This document shows, piece by piece, positions 36,617-46,172 of a stretch of 64,000 bases of DNA. The stretch comes from an archaeon (GTDB lineage: Archaea; Nanobdellota; Nanobdellia; Pacearchaeales; GW2011-AR1), in the NCBI GenBank assembly GCA_021107855.1, contig JAIORZ010000011.1, positions 133,686 through 197,685 on the forward strand. The letters are read 5' to 3'. Each line of letters opens with the position of its first letter. Position 1 is the stretch's first letter. A model generated the notes under the pieces. It saw only the letters and a list, made by a program, of their open reading frames with translations, ran no database searches and was not told the DNA's origin. The position numbers were made by a program, and so were the translations under genes.

Positions 36617-36691
36617 GGCTCCGTAGCTCAGCCTGGTCAGAGCACTGGACTTTTAATCCAGGTGTCGGGGGTTCAAATCCCCTCGGGGCCA
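36617..36691 (+). tRNA. tRNA-Lys(TTT)
   Basis: GGCTCCGTAGCTCAGCCTGGTCAGAGCACTGGACTTTTAATCCAGGTGTCGGGGGTTCAAATCCCCTCGGGGCCA; cloverleaf pairs. Confidence 0.95.
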
Positions 36692-36737
36692 TTTTGATTT
36701 GGGATAATTTTATAAAGTTGTTGGGATTGTAGAGCGT

Positions 36738-37547
36738 ATGGGTAAATTTTCTAATGCGGATATTGGAATGCCGGTTAAAGATACTAAGAAGAGTGTTCCA
36801 AAAGATATATCTGGAAGAGGAGGAAAAGGTTGGAAGGTTCTTAAGAGAGCGGGGGATACTTATGCTAATTGGAGGAACAGGAAGCCGTTAGTTTACGGCA
36901 GAGAGGAAGAAGGAGAGGAGCAGAAGGTTTCTAAAAAAGCGGGGGATACTTATGCTAATTGGACGAAACGGAAGCCGCTGGTTTATGGGAGACCAGGGGA
37001 GGCTCCTGGAGAAGGAGAGGAGCGAGGCATTCTTTATAATAATAGAGTTTCATTAGAAGAATTCAAAAAAAATTTAGGACATTACGGCGCAGCCGTAAAG
37101 GTGACTGAAGGGATTCCTAAAGTTGTATCAAGAGAAGGAAGTTCTATTGGTATTTCTGTAGAGAGAGATGCTTATAAAAAAGATTTTGTGAAATTGGAAG
37201 AGATACATAAAGTTGCGGATGAATTTTATGGCGGCTTTAAAAGCGGAGAACATAGGTTGCCGCCAGGGGTTTCTCGAGATGAAGTGAAAAGTGAAAAGCA
37301 AATTTATGTATCTTTAGCGGGGGAAAAAGCAATAAAGGCCATGAGGGGCAAGGGGCTTGAGGCGACGTTGGTTCTTGCGGGTCTTTTTGTTTTTTCGTTT
37401 GCGGGGATTCTCTTGACGATGCAGAAATCGGGACTTACTGGTTTTACGGTGGCTAATTTGGCGGATAGTACTATTAACACTGGTGTTGTTTTGTGCATTT
37501 TGGGGATAATTGGGCTGTTAATTTATAGATTTAAGTTTAGTGATTAG
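36738..37547 (+). CDS. Hypothetical membrane protein with internal repeat (AGDTYANWxxRKPLVYGR)x2
   Basis: KRAGDTYANWRNRKPLVYGREEE and KKAGDTYANWTKRKPLVYGRPGE; two C-terminal TM helices. Confidence 0.7.
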   Translation: MGKFSNADIGMPVKDTKKSVPKDISGRGGKGWKVLKRAGDTYANWRNRKPLVYGREEEGEEQKVSKKAGDTYANWTKRKPLVYGRPGEAPGEGEERGILYNNRVSLEEFKKNLGHYGAAVKVTEGIPKVVSREGSSIGISVERDAYKKDFVKLEEIHKVADEFYGGFKSGEHRLPPGVSRDEVKSEKQIYVSLAGEKAIKAMRGKGLEATLVLAGLFVFSFAGILLTMQKSGLTGFTVANLADSTINTGVVLCILGIIGLLIYRFKFSD

Positions 37548-37662
37548 AGTTAAATTTTGTTGCCGTTTTTGACCCGAACTACTTTGGAATGGCAAAGGTC
37601 GAAAGGTTTTTAAAGGGAGTTTTGATATTTTTGTTATCTAAAGGGATATTCTAAAAGGTAAG

Positions 37663-37857
37663 ATGCACGTACTCCAACCAAAGCACACGAAACTGGCTCC
37701 AAAAGAAGTTGAAAAACTCTTGGAAAAGTTCAATATCGCGTCGACGCAGTTGCCGAAAATTTCTAAAAAAGATCCAGCGCTTCCTGAGGGTTGCGAGACT
37801 GGGGACATTGTGAAGATTTCTAGAGCCGATGAAGAATATTTTAGGGTTGTTATTTAA
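37663..37857 (+). CDS. rpoH: RNA polymerase subunit H (Rpb5-like)
   Basis: MHVLQPKHTKLAPKEVEKLLEKFNIASTQLPKISKKDPALPEGCETGDIVKISR. Confidence 0.95.
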   Translation: MHVLQPKHTKLAPKEVEKLLEKFNIASTQLPKISKKDPALPEGCETGDIVKISRADEEYFRVVI

Positions 37858-37858
37858 G

Positions 37859-40800
37859 ATGGCCGAGCACGTCTTAGTTAAAAATTTTCTGAAAAATCAT
37901 TCTCTTGTGGAGTCCAACATTAAGTCGTTTAATAATTTTATTAATAAGAGGATGCAGGAGATTGTGACGGAGTTGTCTGATGCTTTGCCGAACGAGGATT
38001 TTGAGATTAAGCTTGGGAAGATTAGGGTCGGTAAGCCGAATATGATTGAGAGCGATGGTTCGTCTAAGCCGGTTACGCCTGCCGAGGTTAGGCTTAGGAA
38101 GTTGACTTATTCTGCTCCGATTTGGATGGAGATGATGATTAATTATGCGGGGCAGGTCGAGACTGAAGAGGTTGAGTTGGGTCGGATTCCTGTTATGGTG
38201 AAGAGTGAGGTTTGTAATTTGAGTGGGATGAATGAGCAGGAGTTGGTTGAGAATTATATTGACCCGAGGGATTATGGTGGGTATTTTTTGATTAATGGGA
38301 ATGAGCGAGTTATGGTTATGTCGGAGGAATTGGCGTCGAATCAGACTTTTGTTGAGTGGCAGAAGATTAAGAGTAGGATGATTTTGAGGATGTTTTCGCA
38401 AAGGGGGGCTTATAAAATTCCGGTTTCTTTAGTCGAGAGTGTCGAGGGGATTATGGAGATTTCGTTTTCTAGGTTTCGGGATATTCCGGCGATTGTTTTG
38501 TTGAAGGCGTTGGGGATTACGAGTGATGCTGATATTGCGAAGTTGGTTGGGAAGCAGACAGATAGTTTGGTTGTGAATTTGTATGAGTATGCTGATGTTG
38601 GGAATGTGAATGACGCTTTGATGTGGATTGCGGAGAAGAGTAGTTTGCAGGGGACGAATAAGGAAATGTTGGATAGGGTGAAGCAGAGGATTGATTCGTA
38701 TTTTTTGCCGCATATTGGGTTGAATAAGAAGGCGCGGCTTGAGAAGGCTCGGACTCTTTGTAAGTTTATCAAGCAGTTTTATATTGCGAAGGAGAACCCT
38801 GGCGAGGCGATGACGGATAAGGACCATTATGCGAATAAGAGGGTTCGGTTGTCGGGTGATTTGTTGGCGGATTTATTTAGGGTTAATATTAATATTTTGT
38901 TGAGGGAGGTTCAGCATACTTTGCAGAAGACGGTGAGGAGACGGAAGTTTTATTCGATTAAGACGATTGCGAAGTCGACGCTGTTTACGCATCGTGTTGA
39001 GTCGGCGATTGCTACTGGTTCTTGGATTGGGGAGAGGAGTGGAGTTACTCAGAATATAGATAAGAATAATTCGTTTGCGGTTATGTCGCAGTTGCAGAGG
39101 GTGACTTCGACTTTACCTGGAGAGCAGGAGAATTTTGCGGCGAGGACTGTTCATCCTACGCATTATGGTCGGTTTTGTCCGATTGAAACGCCTGAGGGAA
39201 CTGAGATTGGTTTGAGGAAAAATTTGGCGTTGTTAGCTCGTGTTTCGACTCGGACGACGATGTATGACGATGATATTTTGAAAGTTTTGAGAGATGTCGG
39301 GATGAAGGATGAGGGTGAGTTGGATGTGTTTTATAATGGTAGGTTTGTTGGTGCAACTGAGAATGTTGATGTTTTTGTGAAGGATGTTAAGGAGCAGAGG
39401 CGTGAGGGGAATTTGCCGGTTGAGATGTCGGTTAGGTTTGATAGGTTTTTGGATACGGTTTATATTAGTTCGGAGATTGGTCGGGTGATTCGTCCGTTGG
39501 TTATTGTTGATGATGGGAAGTCTCGGTTGACTCCGGAGCATTTGGCTTTGGTTAAGGGCGGTGCTTTGAGTTGGGAGAATTTATTTGAGGAGGGTGTTTT
39601 GGAATATTTGGATGCTGCTGAGGAGGATGATTGTTATGTTTGTTTGGAGGCGGATAAGTTGACGTCGGAGCATACGCATTTGGAGGTTGATAGGATGGAT
39701 ATTTTTGGGGTTAGTGTTTCGTTGATTCCGTTTGGGAATAATGACCCGCCTGCTCGTATGGTTAAGGGTGGTTCGAGGGCTTATCGTCAGGGACTTGGTC
39801 TTTACGCCGCAAATTTTCCGGTGAGGATTGATACCGATGTTTCACTTTTGCATTATGCACAGAAGCCACTAGTTAGGAGTTTTACTTATGATATGCTTAA
39901 TGTTCATCCGGTTGGGCAGAATGTTGTTTTGGCGGTCATGCCTTATGAGGGTTATAATGTTGACGATGCTATTGTTTTGAATGGTGGTTCGGTTGACCGT
40001 GGTTTTGGTCGGAGCAGTAGGTTGAAGCCTCATGTTTCGGTTGAGTTGAATTATGCTGGTGGTCTTCGGGATGAGGTTTGTATTCCGGATAAGGATGTTT
40101 CGGGTTATAGGATGGAAGAGAGTTATAGGTTTTTGGAGGATGATGGTGTTGTTTATCCTGAGGCTGAGTTGGTTGAGGGTGAGGTTGTGATTGGGAAGAC
40201 TACTCCTCCGAAGTTTTTGAGTGAGGCTCGTGATATTTCGATTCAGACGAAGAAGGAAGGTTCTGTTGCGATTAAGCAGGAAGAGAAGGGGACTGTCGAC
40301 GCTGTTTTTATGACGCATGATAAAGAAGGGAATCGGATTATTCAGGTTAGGACGCGGGAGCTTCGGGTGCCTGAAGTTGGGGATAAGTTTTCGGTGCCTC
40401 ACGGACAGAAGGGTATTGTTGGCATGATTGCTCCTGAGTCGGATGTGCCTTTTGCGGTTAGTGGTATCAAGCCGAATATTATGTTTAATCCGCATGGTGT
40501 CCCTTCGCGTATGACTATTGGTTATTTGATGGATGTTTTGGCTGGGAAGGTTGCGGCTTTGAGTGGTTCTATTGTTGACGCTTCTAGTTTTTCTGGTGAG
40601 ACGATTGGGAGTTTGGAGGATGGTTTGAAGAAGCTTGGGTTTAGGGCGGATGGTAAGGAAGTTATGTATAATGCGATTACTGGGGAGAGGATGCCGATTA
40701 AGATTTTTGTTGGGAATATGTTTTATTTGAAGTTGAAGTATATGGTCGCGGATAAGATGCATGCTCGGGCTTCGGGGAAAGTTGCTTTGTTGACTCGTCA

Positions 40801-41110
40801 GCCGATTGCTGGTCGTGCTCGTGGTGGGGCTTTGAGGTTGGGAGAGATGGAGCAGGAGGCGCTTGTTGGTCATGGCGCGTCGCTGTTGTTAAAAGAGCGG
40901 TATGATTCTGATAAGGTTGTGATTGATATTTGTAGTAAGTGTGGTTCGATTGTGATTGATGACCAGATTCATAATAAGAGGGTTTGTTCGCTTTGTCATT
41001 CGAATCAGGTTGAGCCGGTTGAGGTTTCGTATGCGTTTAAGTTGTTGATTGAGGAGTTGCAGGGTTTGCATTTGTTAACTAAATTTGAGTTGAAGAATAA
41101 ATACGAATGA
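37859..41110 (+). CDS. rpoB: RNA polymerase subunit B (unsplit)
   Basis: Full-length B; HPTHYGRFCPIETPEGTEIGLRKNLALL, VGQNVVLAVMPYEGYNVDDAIVLN, C-terminal zinc motif CSKCGSIVIDDQIHNKRVCSLC. Confidence 0.97.
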   Translation: MAEHVLVKNFLKNHSLVESNIKSFNNFINKRMQEIVTELSDALPNEDFEIKLGKIRVGKPNMIESDGSSKPVTPAEVRLRKLTYSAPIWMEMMINYAGQVETEEVELGRIPVMVKSEVCNLSGMNEQELVENYIDPRDYGGYFLINGNERVMVMSEELASNQTFVEWQKIKSRMILRMFSQRGAYKIPVSLVESVEGIMEISFSRFRDIPAIVLLKALGITSDADIAKLVGKQTDSLVVNLYEYADVGNVNDALMWIAEKSSLQGTNKEMLDRVKQRIDSYFLPHIGLNKKARLEKARTLCKFIKQFYIAKENPGEAMTDKDHYANKRVRLSGDLLADLFRVNINILLREVQHTLQKTVRRRKFYSIKTIAKSTLFTHRVESAIATGSWIGERSGVTQNIDKNNSFAVMSQLQRVTSTLPGEQENFAARTVHPTHYGRFCPIETPEGTEIGLRKNLALLARVSTRTTMYDDDILKVLRDVGMKDEGELDVFYNGRFVGATENVDVFVKDVKEQRREGNLPVEMSVRFDRFLDTVYISSEIGRVIRPLVIVDDGKSRLTPEHLALVKGGALSWENLFEEGVLEYLDAAEEDDCYVCLEADKLTSEHTHLEVDRMDIFGVSVSLIPFGNNDPPARMVKGGSRAYRQGLGLYAANFPVRIDTDVSLLHYAQKPLVRSFTYDMLNVHPVGQNVVLAVMPYEGYNVDDAIVLNGGSVDRGFGRSSRLKPHVSVELNYAGGLRDEVCIPDKDVSGYRMEESYRFLEDDGVVYPEAELVEGEVVIGKTTPPKFLSEARDISIQTKKEGSVAIKQEEKGTVDAVFMTHDKEGNRIIQVRTRELRVPEVGDKFSVPHGQKGIVGMIAPESDVPFAVSGIKPNIMFNPHGVPSRMTIGYLMDVLAGKVAALSGSIVDASSFSGETIGSLEDGLKKLGFRADGKEVMYNAITGERMPIKIFVGNMFYLKLKYMVADKMHARASGKVALLTRQPIAGRARGGALRLGEMEQEALVGHGASLLLKERYDSDKVVIDICSKCGSIVIDDQIHNKRVCSLCHSNQVEPVEVSYAFKLLIEELQGLHLLTKFELKNKYE

Positions 41111-41418
41111 TGGTAAGAAAAGAAAGTCATTTTGATAGTCGTGGGAGTTGTTATGATTGGAGCACTTCGATTATGGAAGATGTTGTTTATAGCCCTGGTG
41201 CTAAGTGTGTTTTTGAATTAAATAGTGGGAGAAAAGTTTCTGGGCTTTTGAGTTCTCTTATATTGGCAAAATCAAATGAAGGTGCGAAGATTGGCGTTAG
41301 GAGTTCAGCTGAGAAATTTTATTCTGTAAGTGAGATTGATGGTGATGCTCGTGTTTTTTATTCTAAGCTAAAAAACGATTTGGTTTTATCTTTGGGCGAG
41401 AAGGAGGCTGTTGAGTAA
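41107..41418 (+). CDS. Unrecognised small protein between rpoB and rpoA
   Basis: 103 aa ORF overlapping rpoB stop. Confidence 0.6.
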   Translation: MMVRKESHFDSRGSCYDWSTSIMEDVVYSPGAKCVFELNSGRKVSGLLSSLILAKSNEGAKIGVRSSAEKFYSVSEIDGDARVFYSKLKNDLVLSLGEKEAVE

Positions 41419-41419
41419 T

Positions 41420-41695
41420 ATGGAAGGTTCAGATTTTTTAGCTATGGAAAAGAAAAGTTCGGATCCTCGTACGATGGGGAGAGGGATTAAGGCTGTTATC
41501 GGGACTGAAAGTGATGCCGTTCTGGGCATAATGAAAAAAAGAGGGATTAATAATTCTCATGGTTGGGATGTTTGTCCGAATGCGAATGAAGGTTGTCTTA
41601 TTGCTAGAAATGGAGAAATATTCCATGAAATTTGTTCTGTTGATTATAGGAATTGCGAGATAAAATATTTTCAAGATAGAGGAGGTAGTCAATGA
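41420..41695 (+). CDS. Unrecognised small protein between rpoB and rpoA
   Basis: ORF from ATG 41420, overlaps rpoA start; Cys-containing. Confidence 0.6.
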   Translation: MEGSDFLAMEKKSSDPRTMGRGIKAVIGTESDAVLGIMKKRGINNSHGWDVCPNANEGCLIARNGEIFHEICSVDYRNCEIKYFQDRGGSQ

Positions 41696-44600
41696 GACCG
41701 GTTAAGAAGAAAATTAGTGAGATGAGGTTTTCGTTGCTTAGTCCTGAGCAGATTAAGAAGTTGAGTGTTGCGAAGATTGTGACGCCGGAGCTTTATGATG
41801 TTGATGGTTATCCGGTTGATGGTGGGTTGATGGATTTGAGGCTTGGTGCGGTTGACCCGGGTGTTCGGTGTAGGACTTGTGGTGGTCGGTTGAAAGAGTG
41901 TCTTGGGCATCCTGGTATTATTGAGTTGGCTCGTTCTGTTGTTCATATTAAGTATTTGCCGATTATTGATTTGGTTTTGAGGTCGACGTGTGAGGCGTGT
42001 GGGAAGGTTTTGATTAAGGACGAGAAATTTTTGGCTAAGGGTTTAGTTGATAGGATTAAGAAGGCTAAAGATGGGAAGAAGTGTCCGCATTGTTCGATTA
42101 TTCAGGAGAAGGTGAGGCTTGAGAAGCCGACGTCTTTTAGAAGTGGTCGGAGGAGGTTGTTTCCGTCGGAGATTCGTGAGAGATTGGTTAAAGTTAGTGA
42201 TGAGGATTTGAAGGTTTTGGGCATTAATCCTGAGACGCTTAGACCGGAATGGGCGATTTTGACGCAGCTTCTTGTTCCGCCGGTTACTGTTAGACCGTCG
42301 ATTACTTTGGAAAGTGGGGAGAGGAGTGAAGACGATTTGACTCATAAGTTGTCGGATATTATTAGAAGTAATCAGAGGTTGTGGGAGAATTTGAATGCTG
42401 GTGCGCCTGAGGTTATTATCGAGGATTTGTGGGATTTGTTGCAGTATCATGTTACGACGTTTTTTGATAATTCGATTGCGAAGATTCCGCCGGCTCGTCA
42501 TCGTAGTGGTCAGCCATTGAAGACGATTGAGGAAAGGATTAAGGGGAAAGAGGGTCGGATTAGGAAGAACTTGGCTGGTAAGCGTGTTAATTATTCGGCT
42601 CGTACTGTGATTTCGCCGGACCCGACGTTGAAGTTGAACGAGGTTGGTGTGCCGTTTGAGGTTGCTAGGATTTTGACTGTTGCTGAGAAAGTGACGTCGA
42701 TTAATATTGATAGGATGAAGAAGTTGGTTGCTAAGGAGGATTATCCTGCGGCTAATTATATTATTAGGACGGATGGGAAGAGGAAGAAGATTGTTGGTGA
42801 GCTTCGTGAGGAGTTGATTGATGAGTTGGAAGTTGGGTATACCGTCGAGAGGCATTTAATTGACGGAGATGTTGTTTTGTTTAATAGGCATCCGTCGCTT
42901 CATCGGGCGAATTTGATGGCGCATTTTGTTAAGGTGATTCCGGGTAGAACTTTTAGAATTCATCCTGCGGTTTGTGGTCCTTATAATGCGGATTTTGATG
43001 GTGACGAGATGAATATTCATGCGCCGCAGACCGAGGAAGCTCGGGCTGAAGCTGAGGTTTTGTTGAATGTTAATACGAATTTATTTTCTCCGAAGAATAG
43101 TATGAATTTTTTCGGTTGTATTCAGGACGCTGTTTCTGGGAATTATATGTTGAATGAGGGCGAGATTTCTAAGGAGGATGCTTCGCAGTTGTTGCATCAG
43201 GTTGGTGCGAGTGATTTTAGTTTGAATAAGATGAATAAGGGTGGGGATATTATTAAGAAAATTGTTCCTAAGAATATTGCGTCTGAGGATATTAATTATG
43301 AGGGTTTTAAGAGTGGAAAGGGTTATTTGGTTAAGGCTAGCGATAAGGCGCTTGGCAGGGATGAGACGATGGAGCTTATTGGAAAGGTTTTTGCTTTAGG
43401 GACTGTCTTTTTGTCGAGGAGTGGTTTTTCAATTTCGTTGGAAGATTTGGATGTTCCTGAGAGTGTTAAAGTTGCGAATAAGAAGATTATTGATTTGGCT
43501 GGGGTTAAGGTGGAGAAGATTATTGAGAGTTATTACGATAAGAGTTTGGAGTTGATTCCTGGTTTTAGTGCGGAGGAGACGCGGGAGAATAAGATTTTGC
43601 AGGTTTTGAATGGGGTTAGGACTGATGTTGGTAAGATTGTTAAGGATGGGTTTTCGAAGGATAGTTTGGCAAGTAAGATGATTACTTCTGGGGCGAAGGG
43701 TAGTATACTGAATATTTCGCAGATTGCGGGTTCGGTTGGACAACAGGTTCTTAATGGCAGAAGGATTGATTTTGGGTATACTGGTAGGACGCTTTCCTGT
43801 TTTAAGAAGGGCGATTTGAGTCCTAGTGCTGGTGGGTTTATTTATAGTTCTTATATGGCGGGGATGAAGCCTGAGGAGTTTTTCTTTGGTGCGATGACGG
43901 GTCGGGATGGTTTGATGGATACTGCTCTTAGGACGCCGAAGTCTGGTTATTTGTATAGGCGACTTGCGAATGCTTTGCAGGATTTGATTATGGCTTATGA
44001 TGGGACGGTTCGGGACGCTTCGAATAATGTTGTTCAGTTTACTTATGGACTTGATGGTGTTGATATTTCGGCTAAGCATTTGGATAAGAAGGTTGCTCCG
44101 GGCGAGGCGATTGGGGTTGTGACTGCGCAGAGTTTTGGTGAGTCTTCGACGCAGATGGTTTTGAATACTTTTCATTCTGCTGGTGTTGCGGAGGTTCAGG
44201 TTACTACTGGTTTGCCGAGGATTGTTGAGATTTTAGATGCGAGGAAAATGCCGAAGACTCCGTCTATGGAGATTTGGTTAGATAAGGATTTTAATAATGA
44301 GAAGTCTGCTCGGACGATTGCGGAGAAACTTAAGGAGATTAAGTTGAAGGAGATTATTTCTGATATTGCGATTGATTTTGGGTCTAAGAAGATTAAGATT
44401 GGTGTGGATGCAAAGTCTTTGAAGAGTGTTCATATTTCTTTGGATAAGGCCATTGAGGTTCTGAAGGAGAAAGGTTTTGAGGTGAAGAAGTTGAGCGATG
44501 GTATGGTTTTGGATATGAGTAAGGAAGATTTTAAGACTATTTATAAAATTAAGGAGAAAATTAAGGAGGTTATTTTGACGGGGGTTAAAAAGATTACGCA

Positions 44601-45105
44601 GGTTTTGGTTGTGAAGCGTGGTAAGGATTATGTGATTTTGACTGCGGGTTCGAATTTGAAGGATGTGATGGCGTTTAAGGGTGTTAATAAGGATAGGGTT
44701 GTTAGTAATGATTTGCATGAGACTGCGAGGATTTTAGGGGTTGAGGCGGCTAGGTCGTTGGTTGTTCAGGAAATTAACAAGGTTATTGATTCGCAGGGTT
44801 TGGCTGTCGATGGTAAGCATGCGATGTTGATTGCGGATACTATGACTGCTTCGGGGGCTGTTAAGGGTATTACTCGTATGGGTATTATTGGGGATAAAAA
44901 TTCGATTTTAGCTAGAGCTTCTTTTGAGACTCCGGTTAAGCAGTTTGTTCAGGCTACGAAGACGGGTAAAAGAGATAGATTGAGGTCAGTGATTGAGAAT
45001 ATTATTTTGAATCAGCCGGTTCCTGTTGGGACGGGTTTGCCTGGGTTGTTGGTTAAGGTTACTGGGAATTTGGCGAGTAAGGATAAGGAGAAAAAAGTAG
45101 CATGA
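41692..45105 (+). CDS. rpoA: RNA polymerase subunit A, A' and A'' fused in one ORF
   Basis: Contains NADFDGDEMNIHAPQT (A') and VAPGEAIGVVTAQSFGESSTQMVLNTFH..GRDGLMDTALRTPKSGYLYRRL and C-terminal A'' motifs in 1137 aa; SD gaggaggtag upstream. Confidence 0.97.
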   Translation: MRPVKKKISEMRFSLLSPEQIKKLSVAKIVTPELYDVDGYPVDGGLMDLRLGAVDPGVRCRTCGGRLKECLGHPGIIELARSVVHIKYLPIIDLVLRSTCEACGKVLIKDEKFLAKGLVDRIKKAKDGKKCPHCSIIQEKVRLEKPTSFRSGRRRLFPSEIRERLVKVSDEDLKVLGINPETLRPEWAILTQLLVPPVTVRPSITLESGERSEDDLTHKLSDIIRSNQRLWENLNAGAPEVIIEDLWDLLQYHVTTFFDNSIAKIPPARHRSGQPLKTIEERIKGKEGRIRKNLAGKRVNYSARTVISPDPTLKLNEVGVPFEVARILTVAEKVTSINIDRMKKLVAKEDYPAANYIIRTDGKRKKIVGELREELIDELEVGYTVERHLIDGDVVLFNRHPSLHRANLMAHFVKVIPGRTFRIHPAVCGPYNADFDGDEMNIHAPQTEEARAEAEVLLNVNTNLFSPKNSMNFFGCIQDAVSGNYMLNEGEISKEDASQLLHQVGASDFSLNKMNKGGDIIKKIVPKNIASEDINYEGFKSGKGYLVKASDKALGRDETMELIGKVFALGTVFLSRSGFSISLEDLDVPESVKVANKKIIDLAGVKVEKIIESYYDKSLELIPGFSAEETRENKILQVLNGVRTDVGKIVKDGFSKDSLASKMITSGAKGSILNISQIAGSVGQQVLNGRRIDFGYTGRTLSCFKKGDLSPSAGGFIYSSYMAGMKPEEFFFGAMTGRDGLMDTALRTPKSGYLYRRLANALQDLIMAYDGTVRDASNNVVQFTYGLDGVDISAKHLDKKVAPGEAIGVVTAQSFGESSTQMVLNTFHSAGVAEVQVTTGLPRIVEILDARKMPKTPSMEIWLDKDFNNEKSARTIAEKLKEIKLKEIISDIAIDFGSKKIKIGVDAKSLKSVHISLDKAIEVLKEKGFEVKKLSDGMVLDMSKEDFKTIYKIKEKIKEVILTGVKKITQVLVVKRGKDYVILTAGSNLKDVMAFKGVNKDRVVSNDLHETARILGVEAARSLVVQEINKVIDSQGLAVDGKHAMLIADTMTASGAVKGITRMGIIGDKNSILARASFETPVKQFVQATKTGKRDRLRSVIENIILNQPVPVGTGLPGLLVKVTGNLASKDKEKKVA

Positions 45106-45338
45106 GCGTTAAAGAATTAAGGGAAGGAATTGAAGCGGGAAAGGTTTTTTTTGGGATTAGGCAAGCTTTGAAGTTGGGAAAAAAGGCGAAGAATATTTTT
45201 ATTGCTAAAGATACTCGGGATGAGACGGTTGAAAAATTGGAGAGTGCTGGATTGGAATTTGATGTTTTGAAGTCGAAGGCTGATTTGACTAAGGAACTAA
45301 ATCTTGATTTTGGTGCGGAAGTTTTTACTTTGAAGTAG
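45102..45338 (+). CDS. rpl30e: Ribosomal protein L30e (short)
   Basis: GKVFFGIRQALKLGKKAKNIFIAKDT.. between rpoA and nusA. Confidence 0.85.
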   Translation: MSVKELREGIEAGKVFFGIRQALKLGKKAKNIFIAKDTRDETVEKLESAGLEFDVLKSKADLTKELNLDFGAEVFTLK

Positions 45339-45339
45339 G

Positions 45340-45699
45340 ATGGGAGCTTATAAGGTCGAAAGAATTAAGAAGGAATTTCCTGACCATGTGGTTATGGTAA
45401 AAGTTGATGAGGGGTTTTATGCTTTTTTGAATAAAAATTTTACAGGCAAGGGACGAGAGAGAGTTCCTTATCTTAATAAAAAAAACGAGGTTAGAAATTT
45501 TGATGCGAATCTTCTTAAGCATAATAATACGGGCAAGGTTTATGCGATAGGGGCACTTTCTGATTATTCTGCTTCTGGGAACTTTTTTACGGTTGGTATT
45601 TTGAATGTTGGAGAGAATAATCCTGAAGATTTAGGGGAAGAAATTGAGGGCGTTTTGTCTGACTTAGAGAAAGCCGCTTTAGCGGAGGTTGGGGGATAG
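45340..45699 (+). CDS. Unrecognised protein between L30e and NusA
   Basis: 119 aa ORF, plausible composition. Confidence 0.6.
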   Translation: MGAYKVERIKKEFPDHVVMVKVDEGFYAFLNKNFTGKGRERVPYLNKKNEVRNFDANLLKHNNTGKVYAIGALSDYSASGNFFTVGILNVGENNPEDLGEEIEGVLSDLEKAALAEVGG

Positions 45700-45700
45700 T

Positions 45701-46126
45701 ATGGCTGGCGTGATTGATATGCAGTTGATGAGGCACATTAATTTGTTTGCGCGGACGACGAAGGTCGCGACGACGAAAGTTTTTTATTATAATAATCAGA
45801 TTGTTTTTGCGGTGCCGAAAACGAAGGTGTCTTTGGCGATTGGGAAAGGGGCTTGTAATATTAAGAGGATGAGTGAGACCTTGCGGAAGAAGATTCGTGT
45901 TGTTTCTATGCCTGCTGTTGATGATGTCGAGGGGATTAAGAAGTTCGTCGAGGACGTTGTTGCTCCGATTGAGTTTAATGGGGTTGAAATTAAGGGGGGC
46001 AGTCTTGTTGTGAATGCTGGTCGGCAAAGTAAGGCGGCTTTGATTGGTAGGAATAGGATGAGGGAGAAAGAGTTGGCGGATGTTTTGAAGGATTTTTTTG
46101 GGATTAACAAATTTCGGATTGCTTGA
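45701..46126 (+). CDS. nusA: NusA-like KH-domain transcription factor
   Basis: QIVFAVPKTKVSLAIGKGACNIKRMSETLRKKIRVV..LVVNAGRQSKAALIGRNRMREKEL KH motifs. Confidence 0.88.
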   Translation: MAGVIDMQLMRHINLFARTTKVATTKVFYYNNQIVFAVPKTKVSLAIGKGACNIKRMSETLRKKIRVVSMPAVDDVEGIKKFVEDVVAPIEFNGVEIKGGSLVVNAGRQSKAALIGRNRMREKELADVLKDFFGINKFRIA

Positions 46127-46172
46127 TTTATAATTAGAAAATTATTTATAGTAAATTCTATTAAAATAGTTT

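Noticed and set aside
39869-43000. Long antisense ORFs within rpoB/rpoA (e.g. 39869-40873, 42043-42855)
   Set aside because: Opposite highly conserved RNAP genes and with biased, non-protein-like composition.
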